The notes: generated from the letters alone by a model not told the origin. A stretch of 64,000 bases of DNA from Hominimerdicola alba (GCF_900112155.1 NZ_FOKQ01000003.1:1-64000); one strand, 5' to 3'. Shown: positions 49,345 to 61,112, counted from the stretch's first letter. Made by a program: numbers and translations.

Positions 49345-49716
49345 TTAACAGCCTTCAAGCTCTTCACAAAGAGCGACAAAATCTTCATATACAGTGATCG
49401 TTTGCAAATATCTGAAATCCAGAATATATCCCGATTTACGATGCTTAAGGAAATCAGCGTCCCACAGAGGAACAGAAACAAATCCCTTTTTGTAGTCATA
49501 TTTCAGAGGCTCGAATTTATCGATATTTGTACGGAAATACTTCACTTTTGCACCACAGAGCTTGTTGATGCGGAACAGCAGTCCCAGCACATCATTTTTC
49601 TCATAGAAAGAATCTTTGAATATCAGATGTTTGTGGGAATTTTCCCTATCCGAATACCATGCATTGTTTTCATGTATAAGATGGTACTTTTCGATCAGAA
49701 GCTGCTTGTCGTTCAT
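49345..49716 (-). CDS. Hypothetical protein
   Basis: 123 residues, soluble, basic N-terminal half with many aromatic and Lys residues (HENNAWYSDRENSHKHLIFK, YDYKKGFVSVPLWDADF), no membrane segment. No family recognised. A 91-base gap separates it from the Lrp gene downstream, and a terminator lies upstream of it, so it may be an isolated gene. Confidence 0.5.
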   Translation of the reverse strand: MNDKQLLIEKYHLIHENNAWYSDRENSHKHLIFKDSFYEKNDVLGLLFRINKLCGAKVKYFRTNIDKFEPLKYDYKKGFVSVPLWDADFLKHRKSGYILDFRYLQTITVYEDFVALCEELEGC

Positions 49717-49742
49717 AATTTATCACCTATATATAAAGATAA

Positions 49743-49776
49743 AAGGCAGCACCGAGTTTACGGTACTGCCTTAATT
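49743..49776 (-). terminator. purL terminator
   Basis: 12-bp stem with one mismatch, AAGGCAGCACCG (49743-49754) / CGGTACTGCCTT (49761-49772), then a T-rich tract on the minus strand, placed downstream of purL. Confidence 0.7.
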
Positions 49777-49829
49777 ATAACATAGTACAATTCAATTGTC
49801 AATTAGCAGACCAGCCGCCTGCTCTGACA

Positions 49830-52800
49830 TTATTTGAAATATTTAACGCCGCTCTCAAACAGCTTCTGATCCTTTGCACCGGGAACGTTGATGCATACAC
49901 CGTTGCCCATTCTCTCGGAGTGACCCATCTTACCGAGTACTCTGCCATCGGGTGAAGTGATACCCTCGATAGCATCGAAAGATGTGTTGGGGTTGCAGTG
50001 GATATCGAATGTGGGCTCACCGTCAAAGTCAACGTACTGAGTTGCTATCTGACCGTTTGCCGCAAGCTTTGCGATCTCCTCAGCGGAAGCAACGAAGCGA
50101 CCTTCACCGTGGGAAATAGCTATGCTGTGGATATCATCAACGTCACAAGCTGCCAGCCAAGGCGACTTGTTGGAAGCGATACGTGTATTTACCATCTTGG
50201 ACTGGTGTCTTGCGATGGTGTTGAAGGTCAGTGTAGGAGAATCATCGCGCATATCAACGATCTCGCCGTAAGGTACAAGACCCAGCTTAACAAGTGCCTG
50301 GAAACCGTTGCATATACCCAGCATCAGACCGTCGCGGTTCTTCAGCAGATCGTGGATAGCATCGGTCAGCTTAGGATTGCGCAGGAATGATACGATGAAC
50401 TTACCGCTTCCATCGGGTTCGTCACCGCCGCTGAAACCGCCGGGAAGCATAACGATCTGAGACTGCTTGATCTTCTTTTCCATAGCATCAACAGATTCCT
50501 TGATAGCCTGTTCGGAGAGGTTTCTTACTACGAATATCTCAGCCTCTGCTCCTGCCTTTTCAAACTGTCTTGCAGTATCGTACTCGCAGTTTGTTCCGGG
50601 GAATACAGGGATAAGAACCTTGGGCTTGGCAACCTTGATGGCGGGAGCCTTTCTCTCGTCAGCCTTGAAGCTGTACTTGTTAGGCTTCTCTGCAGGTTCC
50701 TTAACGTGCACTGGATAAACGGGCTCCAGCTTCTTTTCCCAGAGATCCTGGATCTTTTCGAGGTCAATGGTATAACCGTTGTTCTCAATAGTGTAAGCCT
50801 GAGTTGTCTCACCGATAACTCTTTCAGCTGTCTGAACACCGTGAGCAAGCTCAATAACGAAGCTGCCGTAGCAAGCGCGGAAGAGTTCAGCAGAGCTTAC
50901 CTTATCGGTGAACTTGAAGCCTATCTTGTTACCGAATGCCATCTTGGCAATAGCTTCGGAAACACCGCCGTAAGCAATAGACCAGCAAGCGAGTACATTA
51001 CCATCTGCAATCAGCTTTTCAACCTTCTCAAATACCTTTTTCAGGCTGTCAAACTTAACGATGTTGTTTTCATCGTATTCGGGCTTGATGAGTATAACTC
51101 TTGAACCGGCCTTCTTGAATTCCTGTGAGATGATCTTATCGGTCTTAGCAGTGGAAACTGCGAAGGAAACCAGGGTAGGAGGAACATCGATGTTCTCAAA
51201 TGTACCTGACATGGAGTCCTTACCGCCGATAGAACCGCAGCCCAGTTCGATCTGAGCCTTATATGCGCCCAGCAGAGCTGAGAAAGGCTTGCCCCATCTG
51301 GAAGGATTGTTCTGAGTTCTCTCAAAATACTCCTGGAAAGTCAGCCAGCAGTGCTTGTAGGAACCGCCGGTTGCAACTACCTTAGCCACAGATTCAACTA
51401 CTGCGGACATAGCTCCGTGGTAGGGGCTGACACTGGAAAGGAATGGATTGAAGCCCCAGCCCATGATGGAAGCAGTGGTTGTCTCACCGTTGAGTACGGG
51501 GAGTTTGCAAGCCATAGCCTGTGTGGGAGTATTCTGATACTTACCGCCGTAGGGCATCAGCACGGTGCCTGCGCCTATGGTGGAGTCAAATCTTTCAACC
51601 AGACCCTTCTGCGAGCAGATATTCAGGTTGGATATCATAGCTTCCCAGCGGTCTGCATTATCCTCACCGCCGTCATCATTTGCAAATACGGGAGTGGGTA
51701 CTTCGATATCTGTGTGCTTTTCAGCACCGTTGGAGTTCAGGAACTCTCTGGAGAGGTCTACGATGGTATTTCCGTTCCAGTTCATTCTCAGTCTGGGTTC
51801 TTCGGTAACTCTTGCTACCATTGTAGCTTCAAGGTTTTCCTTTGCAGCCTCAGCCATGAACTTTTCAAGGTCTTCTTTGGCGATGACAACTGCCATTCTC
51901 TCCTGAGATTCGGATATTGCAAGCTCAGTGCCGTCAAGACCGTCATACTTCTTGGTAACGAGGTCGAGGTTTATCTGAAGACCGTCAGCCAGCTCGCCGA
52001 TAGCAACGGATACACCGCCTGCACCGAAGTCGTTGCAGCGCTTAATCATTGCTGTAACTTCAGGATTTCTGAACAGTCTCTGGAGCTTTCTTTCTTCGGG
52101 AGCATTACCCTTCTGAACCTCTGCACCGCAAGTCTCGAGAGAGTGCAGGGTGTGTGACTTGGAAGAACCTGTTGCACCGCCACAGCCGTCGCGGCCTGTT
52201 TTACCGCCCAGCAGGATAACAATATCCTCGGGGGCAGGTCTTTCACGTCTAACATTGGAAGCGGGAGCTGCACCGATAACTGCGCCGATCTCCATACGCT
52301 TAGCAACGTAGCCGGGGTGATATATCTCGTTTACGTGACCTGTAGCAAGACCGATCTGGTTACCGTAGGAAGAATAGCCGTTTGCAGCGCCAACTACCAG
52401 CTTTCTCTGGGGCAGCTTACCTGCTATGGTATCCTCAACGGGAACGAGAGGGTTGCCTGCGCCTGTTACACGCATAGCCTGATATACGTAGGAACGTCCG
52501 GACAGAGGATCTCTGATTGCGCCGCCAAGACAGGTAGCTGCGCCGCCGAAAGGTTCGATCTCGGTGGGGTGGTTGTGAGTTTCGTTCTTGAACATCAGCA
52601 GCCAGTCTTCGTCAACACCGTCAACATCCACCTTGATCTTTACGGAGCAAGCATTGATCTCTTCGCTTTCGTCAAGGTCTTTCAGCAGACCTGCCTTTTT
52701 AAGCTGCTTTGCACCGAAGCAGGCAAGATCCATAAGTGTGATAGGCTTGTCTGTTCTGCCTGCATAGAGATCTTTTCTGGCATTTATATAATCAGTAAAG

Positions 52801-53543
52801 GTAGCTGCGATATAATCGGGCTCGATAGAAACATTGTCAACGATTGTCGAGAATGTTGTGTGACGGCAGTGATCCGACCAGTAGGTATCGATCATTCTGA
52901 TCTCGGTGATGGTAGGATCGCGGTTCTCCTGCTCCTTGAAATACTTCTGGCAGAATTTGATATCATCAAGATCCATAGCAAGACCAAGGTCTGCAAGCAT
53001 AGACTTGAGGTCGTCTTCAGAAGAATCAATGAAGCCGTTAACTGTATCAACTGTTGTGGGGATATCGTACTTGATATCCAGAGTTTCAAACTCATCAAGA
53101 GAAGCTTCTCTTGATTCAACAGGGTTGATCATATACTGCTTGATCTGTGCAAGCTCCTCATCGGAAAGGGTGCCGCTTACTATGTAAATGCGGGCGGACT
53201 TGATAACGGGACGCTTGCCCGCAGTCAGCAGTGAGATACACTGCGCACATGAATCAGCTCTCTGATCGAACTGACCGGGAAGATATTCAACTGCGAATAT
53301 CTGCTCGTCCTCACCAACAGCGGGAAGATGATCATAGGTAACATCTACCGCGGGTTCGGAAAATACCACGGGGATAGCGAGCTCAAAATCTTTAACTGGC
53401 AGACCCTCAGCGTCATAGCGGTTAATAACGCGCAGACCTTTGAGGTTTTCAAGACCCAGTGCAGATTTGATACCGCCAAGCAGTGAATCAGCTTCAACTG
53501 CAAATTCCGGCTTTTTTTCTACATAAATTCTGTATACTGACAT
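49830..53543 (-). CDS. purL: Phosphoribosylformylglycinamidine synthase, single-chain
   Basis: 1237 residues. An N-terminal PurS-like part (about 1-100), a large PurL core with two ATP/FGAR-binding halves (STIVDNVSIEPDY, MFKNETHNHPTEIEPFGGAATCLGG, VILLGGKTGRDGCGG, GKDSMSGTF), and a C-terminal glutaminase domain (VFPGTNCEYDTARQFEKAGAEAEIF, LGICNGFQALVKLG with the nucleophile Cys, ISHGEGRF, GHSERMGNG). It makes formylglycinamidine ribonucleotide from glutamine in de novo purine synthesis. ATG 53543 follows AAAGGAG. This fused form is the type seen in Clostridia rather than the split Bacillus set. Confidence 0.96.
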   Translation of the reverse strand: MSVYRIYVEKKPEFAVEADSLLGGIKSALGLENLKGLRVINRYDAEGLPVKDFELAIPVVFSEPAVDVTYDHLPAVGEDEQIFAVEYLPGQFDQRADSCAQCISLLTAGKRPVIKSARIYIVSGTLSDEELAQIKQYMINPVESREASLDEFETLDIKYDIPTTVDTVNGFIDSSEDDLKSMLADLGLAMDLDDIKFCQKYFKEQENRDPTITEIRMIDTYWSDHCRHTTFSTIVDNVSIEPDYIAATFTDYINARKDLYAGRTDKPITLMDLACFGAKQLKKAGLLKDLDESEEINACSVKIKVDVDGVDEDWLLMFKNETHNHPTEIEPFGGAATCLGGAIRDPLSGRSYVYQAMRVTGAGNPLVPVEDTIAGKLPQRKLVVGAANGYSSYGNQIGLATGHVNEIYHPGYVAKRMEIGAVIGAAPASNVRRERPAPEDIVILLGGKTGRDGCGGATGSSKSHTLHSLETCGAEVQKGNAPEERKLQRLFRNPEVTAMIKRCNDFGAGGVSVAIGELADGLQINLDLVTKKYDGLDGTELAISESQERMAVVIAKEDLEKFMAEAAKENLEATMVARVTEEPRLRMNWNGNTIVDLSREFLNSNGAEKHTDIEVPTPVFANDDGGEDNADRWEAMISNLNICSQKGLVERFDSTIGAGTVLMPYGGKYQNTPTQAMACKLPVLNGETTTASIMGWGFNPFLSSVSPYHGAMSAVVESVAKVVATGGSYKHCWLTFQEYFERTQNNPSRWGKPFSALLGAYKAQIELGCGSIGGKDSMSGTFENIDVPPTLVSFAVSTAKTDKIISQEFKKAGSRVILIKPEYDENNIVKFDSLKKVFEKVEKLIADGNVLACWSIAYGGVSEAIAKMAFGNKIGFKFTDKVSSAELFRACYGSFVIELAHGVQTAERVIGETTQAYTIENNGYTIDLEKIQDLWEKKLEPVYPVHVKEPAEKPNKYSFKADERKAPAIKVAKPKVLIPVFPGTNCEYDTARQFEKAGAEAEIFVVRNLSEQAIKESVDAMEKKIKQSQIVMLPGGFSGGDEPDGSGKFIVSFLRNPKLTDAIHDLLKNRDGLMLGICNGFQALVKLGLVPYGEIVDMRDDSPTLTFNTIARHQSKMVNTRIASNKSPWLAACDVDDIHSIAISHGEGRFVASAEEIAKLAANGQIATQYVDFDGEPTFDIHCNPNTSFDAIEGITSPDGRVLGKMGHSERMGNGVCINVPGAKDQKLFESGVKYFK

Positions 53544-53596
53544 ATCAGCAGCTCCTTTACAGATTAATTTATACAAAATGTATCCATGTAAAATAT

Positions 53597-53626
53597 ATTA
53601 TACTACATCTTGGGGGTCTTTGTCAA
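53597..53626 (-). promoter_or_regulatory. purL promoter
   Basis: Minus strand TTGACA (53626-53621), 18-bp spacer, TATAAT (53602-53597). It is back to back with the promoter of the DUF815 gene. No PurR box was recognised. Confidence 0.75.
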
Positions 53627-53644
53627 TGACTTAATTATTAAACA

Positions 53645-53673
53645 TTGACTTATACGAAAAAATGTTATATAAT
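53645..53673 (+). promoter_or_regulatory. Promoter of the DUF815 ATPase gene
   Basis: TTGACT (53645-53650), 17-bp spacer, TATAAT (53668-53673). The start near 53680 gives a 94-base leader that can fold (see the RNA entry). Confidence 0.8.
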
Positions 53674-53679
53674 GTAAAA

Positions 53680-53773
53680 AGCGTTACAGAGCCTGTGCTG
53701 ATTTGGGAATGTCAGCCTAAAGCTTTGTGATATGCACTGACAGGGCTTTACCCGCAAACGGAGGTAAATAAAA
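53680..53773 (+). promoter_or_regulatory. Candidate structured leader (possible riboswitch) of the DUF815 gene
   Basis: The leader can form a three-way junction: closing stem CCTGT (53692-53696) with ACAGG (53740-53744), hairpin GCTGA (53697-53701) with TCAGC (53712-53716) around a 10-base loop, and a smaller hairpin GTG/CAC (53727-53729 with 53735-53737). The first loop contains TTTGGG, which could pair with CCCgcAAA (53751-53758) just upstream of the ribosome binding site, giving a pseudoknot. It matches no riboswitch class I remember, so this remains a fold-based suggestion. Confidence 0.35.
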
Positions 53774-54967
53774 ATGACGGATTTTAATCGTATTCTCAAA
53801 CAGATAAGGAGCCTTGTAATTTTCAAGGAACTTCGCAAAAACGATGTTATCATCGATATGATACAGACGATGATAAGCATTTGTGAGGAAAACACAGAGA
53901 TGGCTGTAGAGTGGTACTGCGATATGTGCGGCGACCTTTACAAGTCAGGCGACGACCTTACCGAATACATCATGAAGATAATCCTGGAAGACGAAAACCT
54001 TTTTATACTTAAAAAGGGCGAGGGACTCGAAACGGGTACGATGCTGGACAACTGTCTGGCGAACGAGCTTGCTTTTCTGGAAGAACTGGCAACTATACCA
54101 AGCAGCGAGTTCATCGGCAGGATAAACTATGATGGTTTCCTGCCCGAATACAGGATCAGCCCCAGAGATTTTTCCCAGATATATGCTCAGCGTGTGCATG
54201 AGATAAACAAGATCGGCTACGGCATTTATTCAAAGTACAATATTTTCATAATCAAGGACGGAGTTATGACCCCTGTTGAGCACGCTGACCCCATAAGGCT
54301 CTCACAGCTGCACAACTATGAGAATGAACGCAGTCAGGTAATTGCCAATACAAAAGCGCTTATCGCAGGAAAGCCTGCCAACAATGTACTGCTTTACGGC
54401 GACTGCGGTACCGGTAAATCTTCGACGGTAAAGGCTATTGCCAACGAATTTGCGTGTGAGGGTCTGAGACTCATCGAGCTGAAAAAGAAACAGCTCCATG
54501 AGATACCCAACATTGTGGAGACCATAAGCAAGAACCCGCTGAAGTTTATTATTTTCATTGATGATCTGTCATTCACCGAGGACGACAACGACTATGCTGC
54601 TTTGAAAGCTATCCTTGAAGGCAGTGTGGCTTCGACGGCTTCTAATCTTGTGATATACGCTACATCGAACCGTAGGCATCTGGTACGTGAGACTTTTACT
54701 TCCCGTAAGGGCGACGAGATACATTTCAAGGATACCGTTCAGGAACTTCTTTCACTTTCTGACCGATTCGGTCTTACGGTAACTTTCCAGAAACCTGACA
54801 AAAAGCTGTTTCTTGACCTTGTGAACAAGCTTGCTGATCAGTATGAGATCAGCACAAATCGCGATGAACTGGAGATAAAAGCTGAAGCTTTTGCACTTTC
54901 AAAGGGCGGACGTTCGCCCCGTGTTGCAAAGCAGTTCATTGAATATGTAAAGGGTACGGAAGAGTGA
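53774..54967 (+). CDS. DUF815-family AAA+ ATPase
   Basis: 397 residues. A helical N-terminal half of about 200 residues is followed by an AAA+ domain: LLYGDCGTGKSSTVKAIANE (Walker A), KFIIFIDDLSFTEDDNDY (Walker B), YATSNRRHLVRE (sensor 1) and ALSKGGRSPRVAKQFIEY. The DUF815 family is common in Firmicutes and Bacteroidetes and is of unknown function. GGAGG lies upstream of the ATG. It is monocistronic, divergent from purL, with an unusual leader. Confidence 0.85.
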   Translation: MTDFNRILKQIRSLVIFKELRKNDVIIDMIQTMISICEENTEMAVEWYCDMCGDLYKSGDDLTEYIMKIILEDENLFILKKGEGLETGTMLDNCLANELAFLEELATIPSSEFIGRINYDGFLPEYRISPRDFSQIYAQRVHEINKIGYGIYSKYNIFIIKDGVMTPVEHADPIRLSQLHNYENERSQVIANTKALIAGKPANNVLLYGDCGTGKSSTVKAIANEFACEGLRLIELKKKQLHEIPNIVETISKNPLKFIIFIDDLSFTEDDNDYAALKAILEGSVASTASNLVIYATSNRRHLVRETFTSRKGDEIHFKDTVQELLSLSDRFGLTVTFQKPDKKLFLDLVNKLADQYEISTNRDELEIKAEAFALSKGGRSPRVAKQFIEYVKGTEE

Positions 54968-54982
54968 TATTTCTTATATAAT

Positions 54983-55018
54983 AAAAACGGCAGTTTCCGA
55001 TGAAACTGCCGTTTTTAG
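54983..55018. terminator. Bidirectional terminator between the DUF815 and CotH genes
   Basis: 15-bp perfect stem AAAAACGGCAGTTTC (54983-54997) / GAAACTGCCGTTTTT (55002-55016), 4-base loop. Confidence 0.9.
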
Positions 55019-55035
55019 TTCTGTGAAACTATAAA

Positions 55036-57771
55036 TTACTTAACAGTAACTGTTACAGCATTCTTAATAGGATCAGTTGTATTCCACTGACCGTTAACTC
55101 TTGCAGCAATAGCTACCTTGTAGGTCATGCCGGGAGTCAGGTTCTTGGGAGTAATATAACTGTTTGTAGTAATGCTGGAAGTCTGAACTCTCCACTTACC
55201 TGCCAGGTATACAGCGATGCCGTACTTGTCAGCACCCTCTACCTTGTCCCAAAGGAACTGGATCTGGTGATACTGAGAGTTGTAATTTACCTTGATATTT
55301 GTAGGATAATCAGTCTTAACGGTCTGTCCGCCGCCCTGATTGGTGTAAACAGCCTTGACAGTAGCACCGGAGCCTGTGATCTTAACTTTTACAGTTGCAG
55401 AATTCTTGGAACCGCTTGTCAGCTGAGCACCGCTGATCTCCCAGTGATCAAAGGTATAGCCTTCCTTAGGTGCAACTGTCAGAGTGAGGTCGTAATCCTT
55501 GTGATACTTGCCCGACCATTTGTCTATGGCGCCAAGTTTCAGGGTGTTGAGCTGTATCTCGCCTAAGCTGTTGCTGTTCTCAACTGTGAGAGTAGCAGGT
55601 TCAGCTGAGAGCTTAGTCGCCTGACGGAGAGAACGCTCAGCGGGATCAAAACGCTGTCTGTAGAAGTTTACAATGGTGTTCCACTGGTTCTGATAAGACT
55701 GTGCGTTGTTGTTTGAACCGAAACGCTTGAAGGTATCTGCTGCCTGCTGGCTGAAATTATCAGAATAGTACTTTGCCTTTTCAGCTACCCTGTTGGGTTC
55801 GAAGTTGTAGTTTGCCAGATCCATCATGGTGCGTGCGAAGTCCTTTGCGAACTGATCGTTCTTGAGAAGAGCATTGAACATTTTGCTCACATCACTCTGA
55901 TCCTGAGCCAGACGGCTGAAATTATCATAATTTGCAGTAGTATTCTGGCTGTTATAGAGTCCCTGACCGTACTCGGTATCAAAGAACATCATGCGCCACT
56001 TGCCGTCTGCATAAGGGTTTGAACTGTCGATGGTATTTGAACGCCATGAAGCTATGTTACGCTTCGGCCAGTCCTGATTAGACCAGTAGATCTGTGCTGC
56101 GAAGTAATCCATAAAGCTCTGGATATCTATCTTTTCGCAGATCTGTGCATAGCTGAGACTGCCGTTTGCAGCGCCTTGTACCAGATTATTCCAGTCCTGA
56201 AGATCGGAATCGGAGCCTTCCTCTAGTTCTCCTTCCTTGACCATAGCCACATCGCTCTTCTTGACACCGTAGTGGTCGCTGATGTAAGCATCATCCAGCT
56301 TTTCGCATATCTGATAGATGCCCCAGAACTCGCCGTCAATGAATACTATACACTCACTCATAGCCTGATGAGCGCAGTCGCGGTCAGCAACAAGGCTCTG
56401 GTTAAGAGAATCACGGAAGATAGCATTGTTATTATCGTTACCGCCATCACGGAGAGAAATGGTGGTATAGCTCTTGATAGTCTTACCGTTCTTTGCCTTT
56501 ATGGAAGTACCGTCAAAGAAATCATAAGTCATTTCAGGAGCGCCGTAATCAAGTCTAGCATAGATATTGAAGCTCTTCTGTGCGTTATGGCGTGAAGCAC
56601 CGCCCTTGATACGGATTCCTACGTCCTGATCGATAACTTTCTGTCCCTTGTCAAATACAGTCATGGTAGCAGGACGCTCCCATTCCTTACCAGACTGGGT
56701 GTAGTTTGCCTCCATCTCCCAGGGCTGTTTGAAGCTGAATCCGCCGCCCCATCCGGGAACGCCGGGTCTTCCTCCCTGATTGCCGCCAGTGGAATTGTCT
56801 TCATCGTAGTGCTTGCCAAGAACGTAGATACCTGTATCATAATTGAACAGGTTATCGGGATCGGTTACGAGAGATACTACCTTCATATCCTTGTAGTAGC
56901 CCGAATTTGTCTTGCCAACGAAATATGTTCTGGTGATAACGTCACTTACGCGACCCTGTGAATCGACAGCAACTGCGCGGATGATGTTCGCTTTATCAAC
57001 AGGTGAAGAAGGTGGATTGTAGCTGTATGTGGAAATATTTCTCTCAGCGCTGAGTTTGTTAGCGTTGTTGGATACATCGTTAAGTGTAAAGGGTGATGTG
57101 TATCTCTGTGATGAAGTAGTAGGTACAGTACCGTCGGTTGTATAATAAACCGTTGTGCCGGAGGGTACCTGAATGGATAATGTCTTTCCTGCTTCATAGT
57201 AACCGCTTTCAAGAGAGAAAGCAGGAGTAGCTACAGCCGCAGAGCCTTCGGGAGCAACATTGGTTTTGCCCGGTGTGCAGGTAAGGTCAAAGAAATTACC
57301 GCTGCCATCAGGATACTGTCCGTAGGAAGTATCAGAAGCTATGGAACCGAAAGTCAGTGTATCAGCGGCGTTGCCGTTTGCATCGGAGAGAGTAAGAGTC
57401 TCACCCGAACCTGACATACCGAAAGGTGCGATCGAAGTGTTGGTCTCACCTGCTGTGCTGTCACAGTAGATTACCAGATAGGACTTCGCAGCGATCTTTG
57501 TGCCGTTGGGGATCTTGAACTTGAAAGGCTTTGTAGCCTTATCAGAAAGTCCCCAGCCTGACAGGTCAACAGCAGAGTTGCCTGAGTTATACAGCTCGAC
57601 CCAATCATAGAAATTTCCGTCGGGAGCTGCAACAGTCGTGTTCTTTGAGCAGACCTCATTGATGGTTACACTGCTTGAAGCAGCGGAAGCAGGGATAAGT
57701 CCTGCATTCTGGCATACAAGCCCCAGACAAAGTATGCCTGCGGCAGCTTTTCGCCCTAAACGATGATTCAT
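55036..57771 (-). CDS. Secreted CotH-kinase-fold protein with lamin-tail domain
   Basis: 911 residues. Signal peptide (RKAAAGILCLGLVCQNAGLIPASA), lamin-tail domain (about 33-150; INEVCSKNTTV, DWVELYNSGNSAVDLSGWGLSD), a chitobiase C-terminal-type module (about 180-270; ATPAFSLESGYYEAGKTLSI), and a CotH domain (about 290-690; IKGGASRHNAQKSFNIYAR, SLRDGGNDNNNAIFRDSL, MFFDTEYGQGLY). A repeat-like beta domain (TFDHWEISGAQL) and a C-terminal Fn3-like domain (WDKVEGADKYGIAVY) follow. CotH of Bacillus is a protein kinase of spore coat; in ruminococci CotH modules occur in extracellular, fibre-related proteins. No dockerin or anchor is visible. It is monocistronic. Confidence 0.87.
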   Translation of the reverse strand: MNHRLGRKAAAGILCLGLVCQNAGLIPASAASSSVTINEVCSKNTTVAAPDGNFYDWVELYNSGNSAVDLSGWGLSDKATKPFKFKIPNGTKIAAKSYLVIYCDSTAGETNTSIAPFGMSGSGETLTLSDANGNAADTLTFGSIASDTSYGQYPDGSGNFFDLTCTPGKTNVAPEGSAAVATPAFSLESGYYEAGKTLSIQVPSGTTVYYTTDGTVPTTSSQRYTSPFTLNDVSNNANKLSAERNISTYSYNPPSSPVDKANIIRAVAVDSQGRVSDVITRTYFVGKTNSGYYKDMKVVSLVTDPDNLFNYDTGIYVLGKHYDEDNSTGGNQGGRPGVPGWGGGFSFKQPWEMEANYTQSGKEWERPATMTVFDKGQKVIDQDVGIRIKGGASRHNAQKSFNIYARLDYGAPEMTYDFFDGTSIKAKNGKTIKSYTTISLRDGGNDNNNAIFRDSLNQSLVADRDCAHQAMSECIVFIDGEFWGIYQICEKLDDAYISDHYGVKKSDVAMVKEGELEEGSDSDLQDWNNLVQGAANGSLSYAQICEKIDIQSFMDYFAAQIYWSNQDWPKRNIASWRSNTIDSSNPYADGKWRMMFFDTEYGQGLYNSQNTTANYDNFSRLAQDQSDVSKMFNALLKNDQFAKDFARTMMDLANYNFEPNRVAEKAKYYSDNFSQQAADTFKRFGSNNNAQSYQNQWNTIVNFYRQRFDPAERSLRQATKLSAEPATLTVENSNSLGEIQLNTLKLGAIDKWSGKYHKDYDLTLTVAPKEGYTFDHWEISGAQLTSGSKNSATVKVKITGSGATVKAVYTNQGGGQTVKTDYPTNIKVNYNSQYHQIQFLWDKVEGADKYGIAVYLAGKWRVQTSSITTNSYITPKNLTPGMTYKVAIAARVNGQWNTTDPIKNAVTVTVK

Positions 57772-57825
57772 TGCAATTTACCTCCTTAGTAGGATCAATA
57801 TTTGTTTGGTGTTTTAACAATTTGT

Positions 57826-57854
57826 ATTATATCACATTTTATTGATTTTGTCAA
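57826..57854 (-). promoter_or_regulatory. Promoter of the CotH protein gene
   Basis: Minus strand TTGACA (57854-57849), 17-bp spacer, TATAAT (57831-57826). Confidence 0.85.
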
Positions 57855-57894
57855 GATATATAAAAATTATGCACAGCATGTATTTGTTTTTTAC

Positions 57895-57928
57895 ACAGAA
57901 AAGTCCCCGAAGCAATGTGCTCGGGGAC
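57895..57928 (-). terminator. ligA terminator
   Basis: 8-bp stem GTCCCCGA (57903-57910) / TCGGGGAC (57921-57928), 10-base loop, TTTTC on the minus strand. It lies between ligA and the CotH gene promoter. Confidence 0.75.
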
Positions 57929-57951
57929 AGTGTTTTTACTGTATTTTCCGG

Positions 57952-60058
<2,107 letters not shown>

Positions 60059-60140
60059 TATATTTAAATTTCAAAATGATTTGATATTGAGAACAGAGAA
60101 GAAACATGATTGAAAAAGCACTTATAACGAGGTGACCAAA

Positions 60141-61073
60141 GTGAAATACAAATATACAAATGAAAACATACAAAAAACTGTACGGATGTATGCGAAATGT
60201 TTCCGCATCACTATAGGTATGCTCCTGTTAGGTCTATTTTTGATAGCTTTGAGTATATACAGGACATATTCAGATATATACGTCGAAAGAAGGATAGATT
60301 TCGACAATATAGTACAGGATGATAAAACTATCTACACATACGAGATAACCGAACCACCTGTTGAGATATATGAGGGCTTTTATGCTGTTAGAACAGGTGA
60401 AGAATTGATCCTGATGACGAACATAGATGATGAAATTAAAGAACTGAATACGAACGGCTATGTCAAAGTAAAAGGTGTTGTGCGAGAAAATAAAAGTGAT
60501 TTAGTATTATTTATCGATTCACTAAATTATTTTATCAATAACGGCTATTCCAACAAGGAGAGCACAAATTATTCTAGCTTTTATTTGTCTTGCGATAGAA
60601 TAGATTTTAGAGATAAGTTGCAAAAAGATCATGGTGTCGGTATGGCATTCGGAATTTTTGTACTGGTTTTAGCGTTAATCTGGGAAGTGGTTTCGAGATC
60701 ACGAAATGCTATTAAAAATCTGAGACCTGCCTGTGGAAGTGTCAGATACACCCACCAAGAGATAGATGATCAGGCAAATCTTCCTGCATCGGAATGGATA
60801 AAGGATAACGAAGTGTATATCACGCCGAAAATAGTTATTGGTACGAACATGGGTCTTACGGCTGTGGAGTATACAGATATCAAAGAGATCTGTGTAAAGA
60901 AAGCATCGCATACCAGATCCAAGCCCTCAAGAAAAACATACCACACATACAAAGTTATTACAAAGACTGCGAATAATAGACGTCTGGTAATATGTGATAA
61001 TGAGAAGATAGATTGGAAGTTAAAAGCAACCATCATAGAAAAGTGCGGTAGCGATATCTGGACAGAGGAATAA
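60141..61073 (+). CDS. Two-helix membrane protein of unknown function
   Basis: 310 residues. A basic N-terminus is followed by a membrane helix (about 22-40, ITIGMLLLGLFLIALSIY), an extracytoplasmic domain of about 120 residues (YEITEPPVEIYEGFYAVRTGEELILMTN), a second helix (about 163-183, GMAFGIFVLVLALIWEVV) and a cytoplasmic C-terminal domain (VYITPKIVIGTNMGLTAVEYTDIKEI) that resembles a small PH-like strand set. The frame suggests a sensor or scaffold; no family recognised. GTG 60141 is preferred because GAGG lies 8 bases upstream; a GTG 9 bases earlier overlaps that site. Confidence 0.68.
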   Translation: MKYKYTNENIQKTVRMYAKCFRITIGMLLLGLFLIALSIYRTYSDIYVERRIDFDNIVQDDKTIYTYEITEPPVEIYEGFYAVRTGEELILMTNIDDEIKELNTNGYVKVKGVVRENKSDLVLFIDSLNYFINNGYSNKESTNYSSFYLSCDRIDFRDKLQKDHGVGMAFGIFVLVLALIWEVVSRSRNAIKNLRPACGSVRYTHQEIDDQANLPASEWIKDNEVYITPKIVIGTNMGLTAVEYTDIKEICVKKASHTRSKPSRKTYHTYKVITKTANNRRLVICDNEKIDWKLKATIIEKCGSDIWTEE

Positions 61074-61112
61074 TAAGATCAAATATATTACACTATAAGA
61101 TAGACAAAAGAC

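Noticed and set aside
51351-53114. Two long plus-strand frames inside purL
   Set aside because: They are antisense shadows of a clearly coding, conserved purL and have no family similarity or ribosome binding sites.
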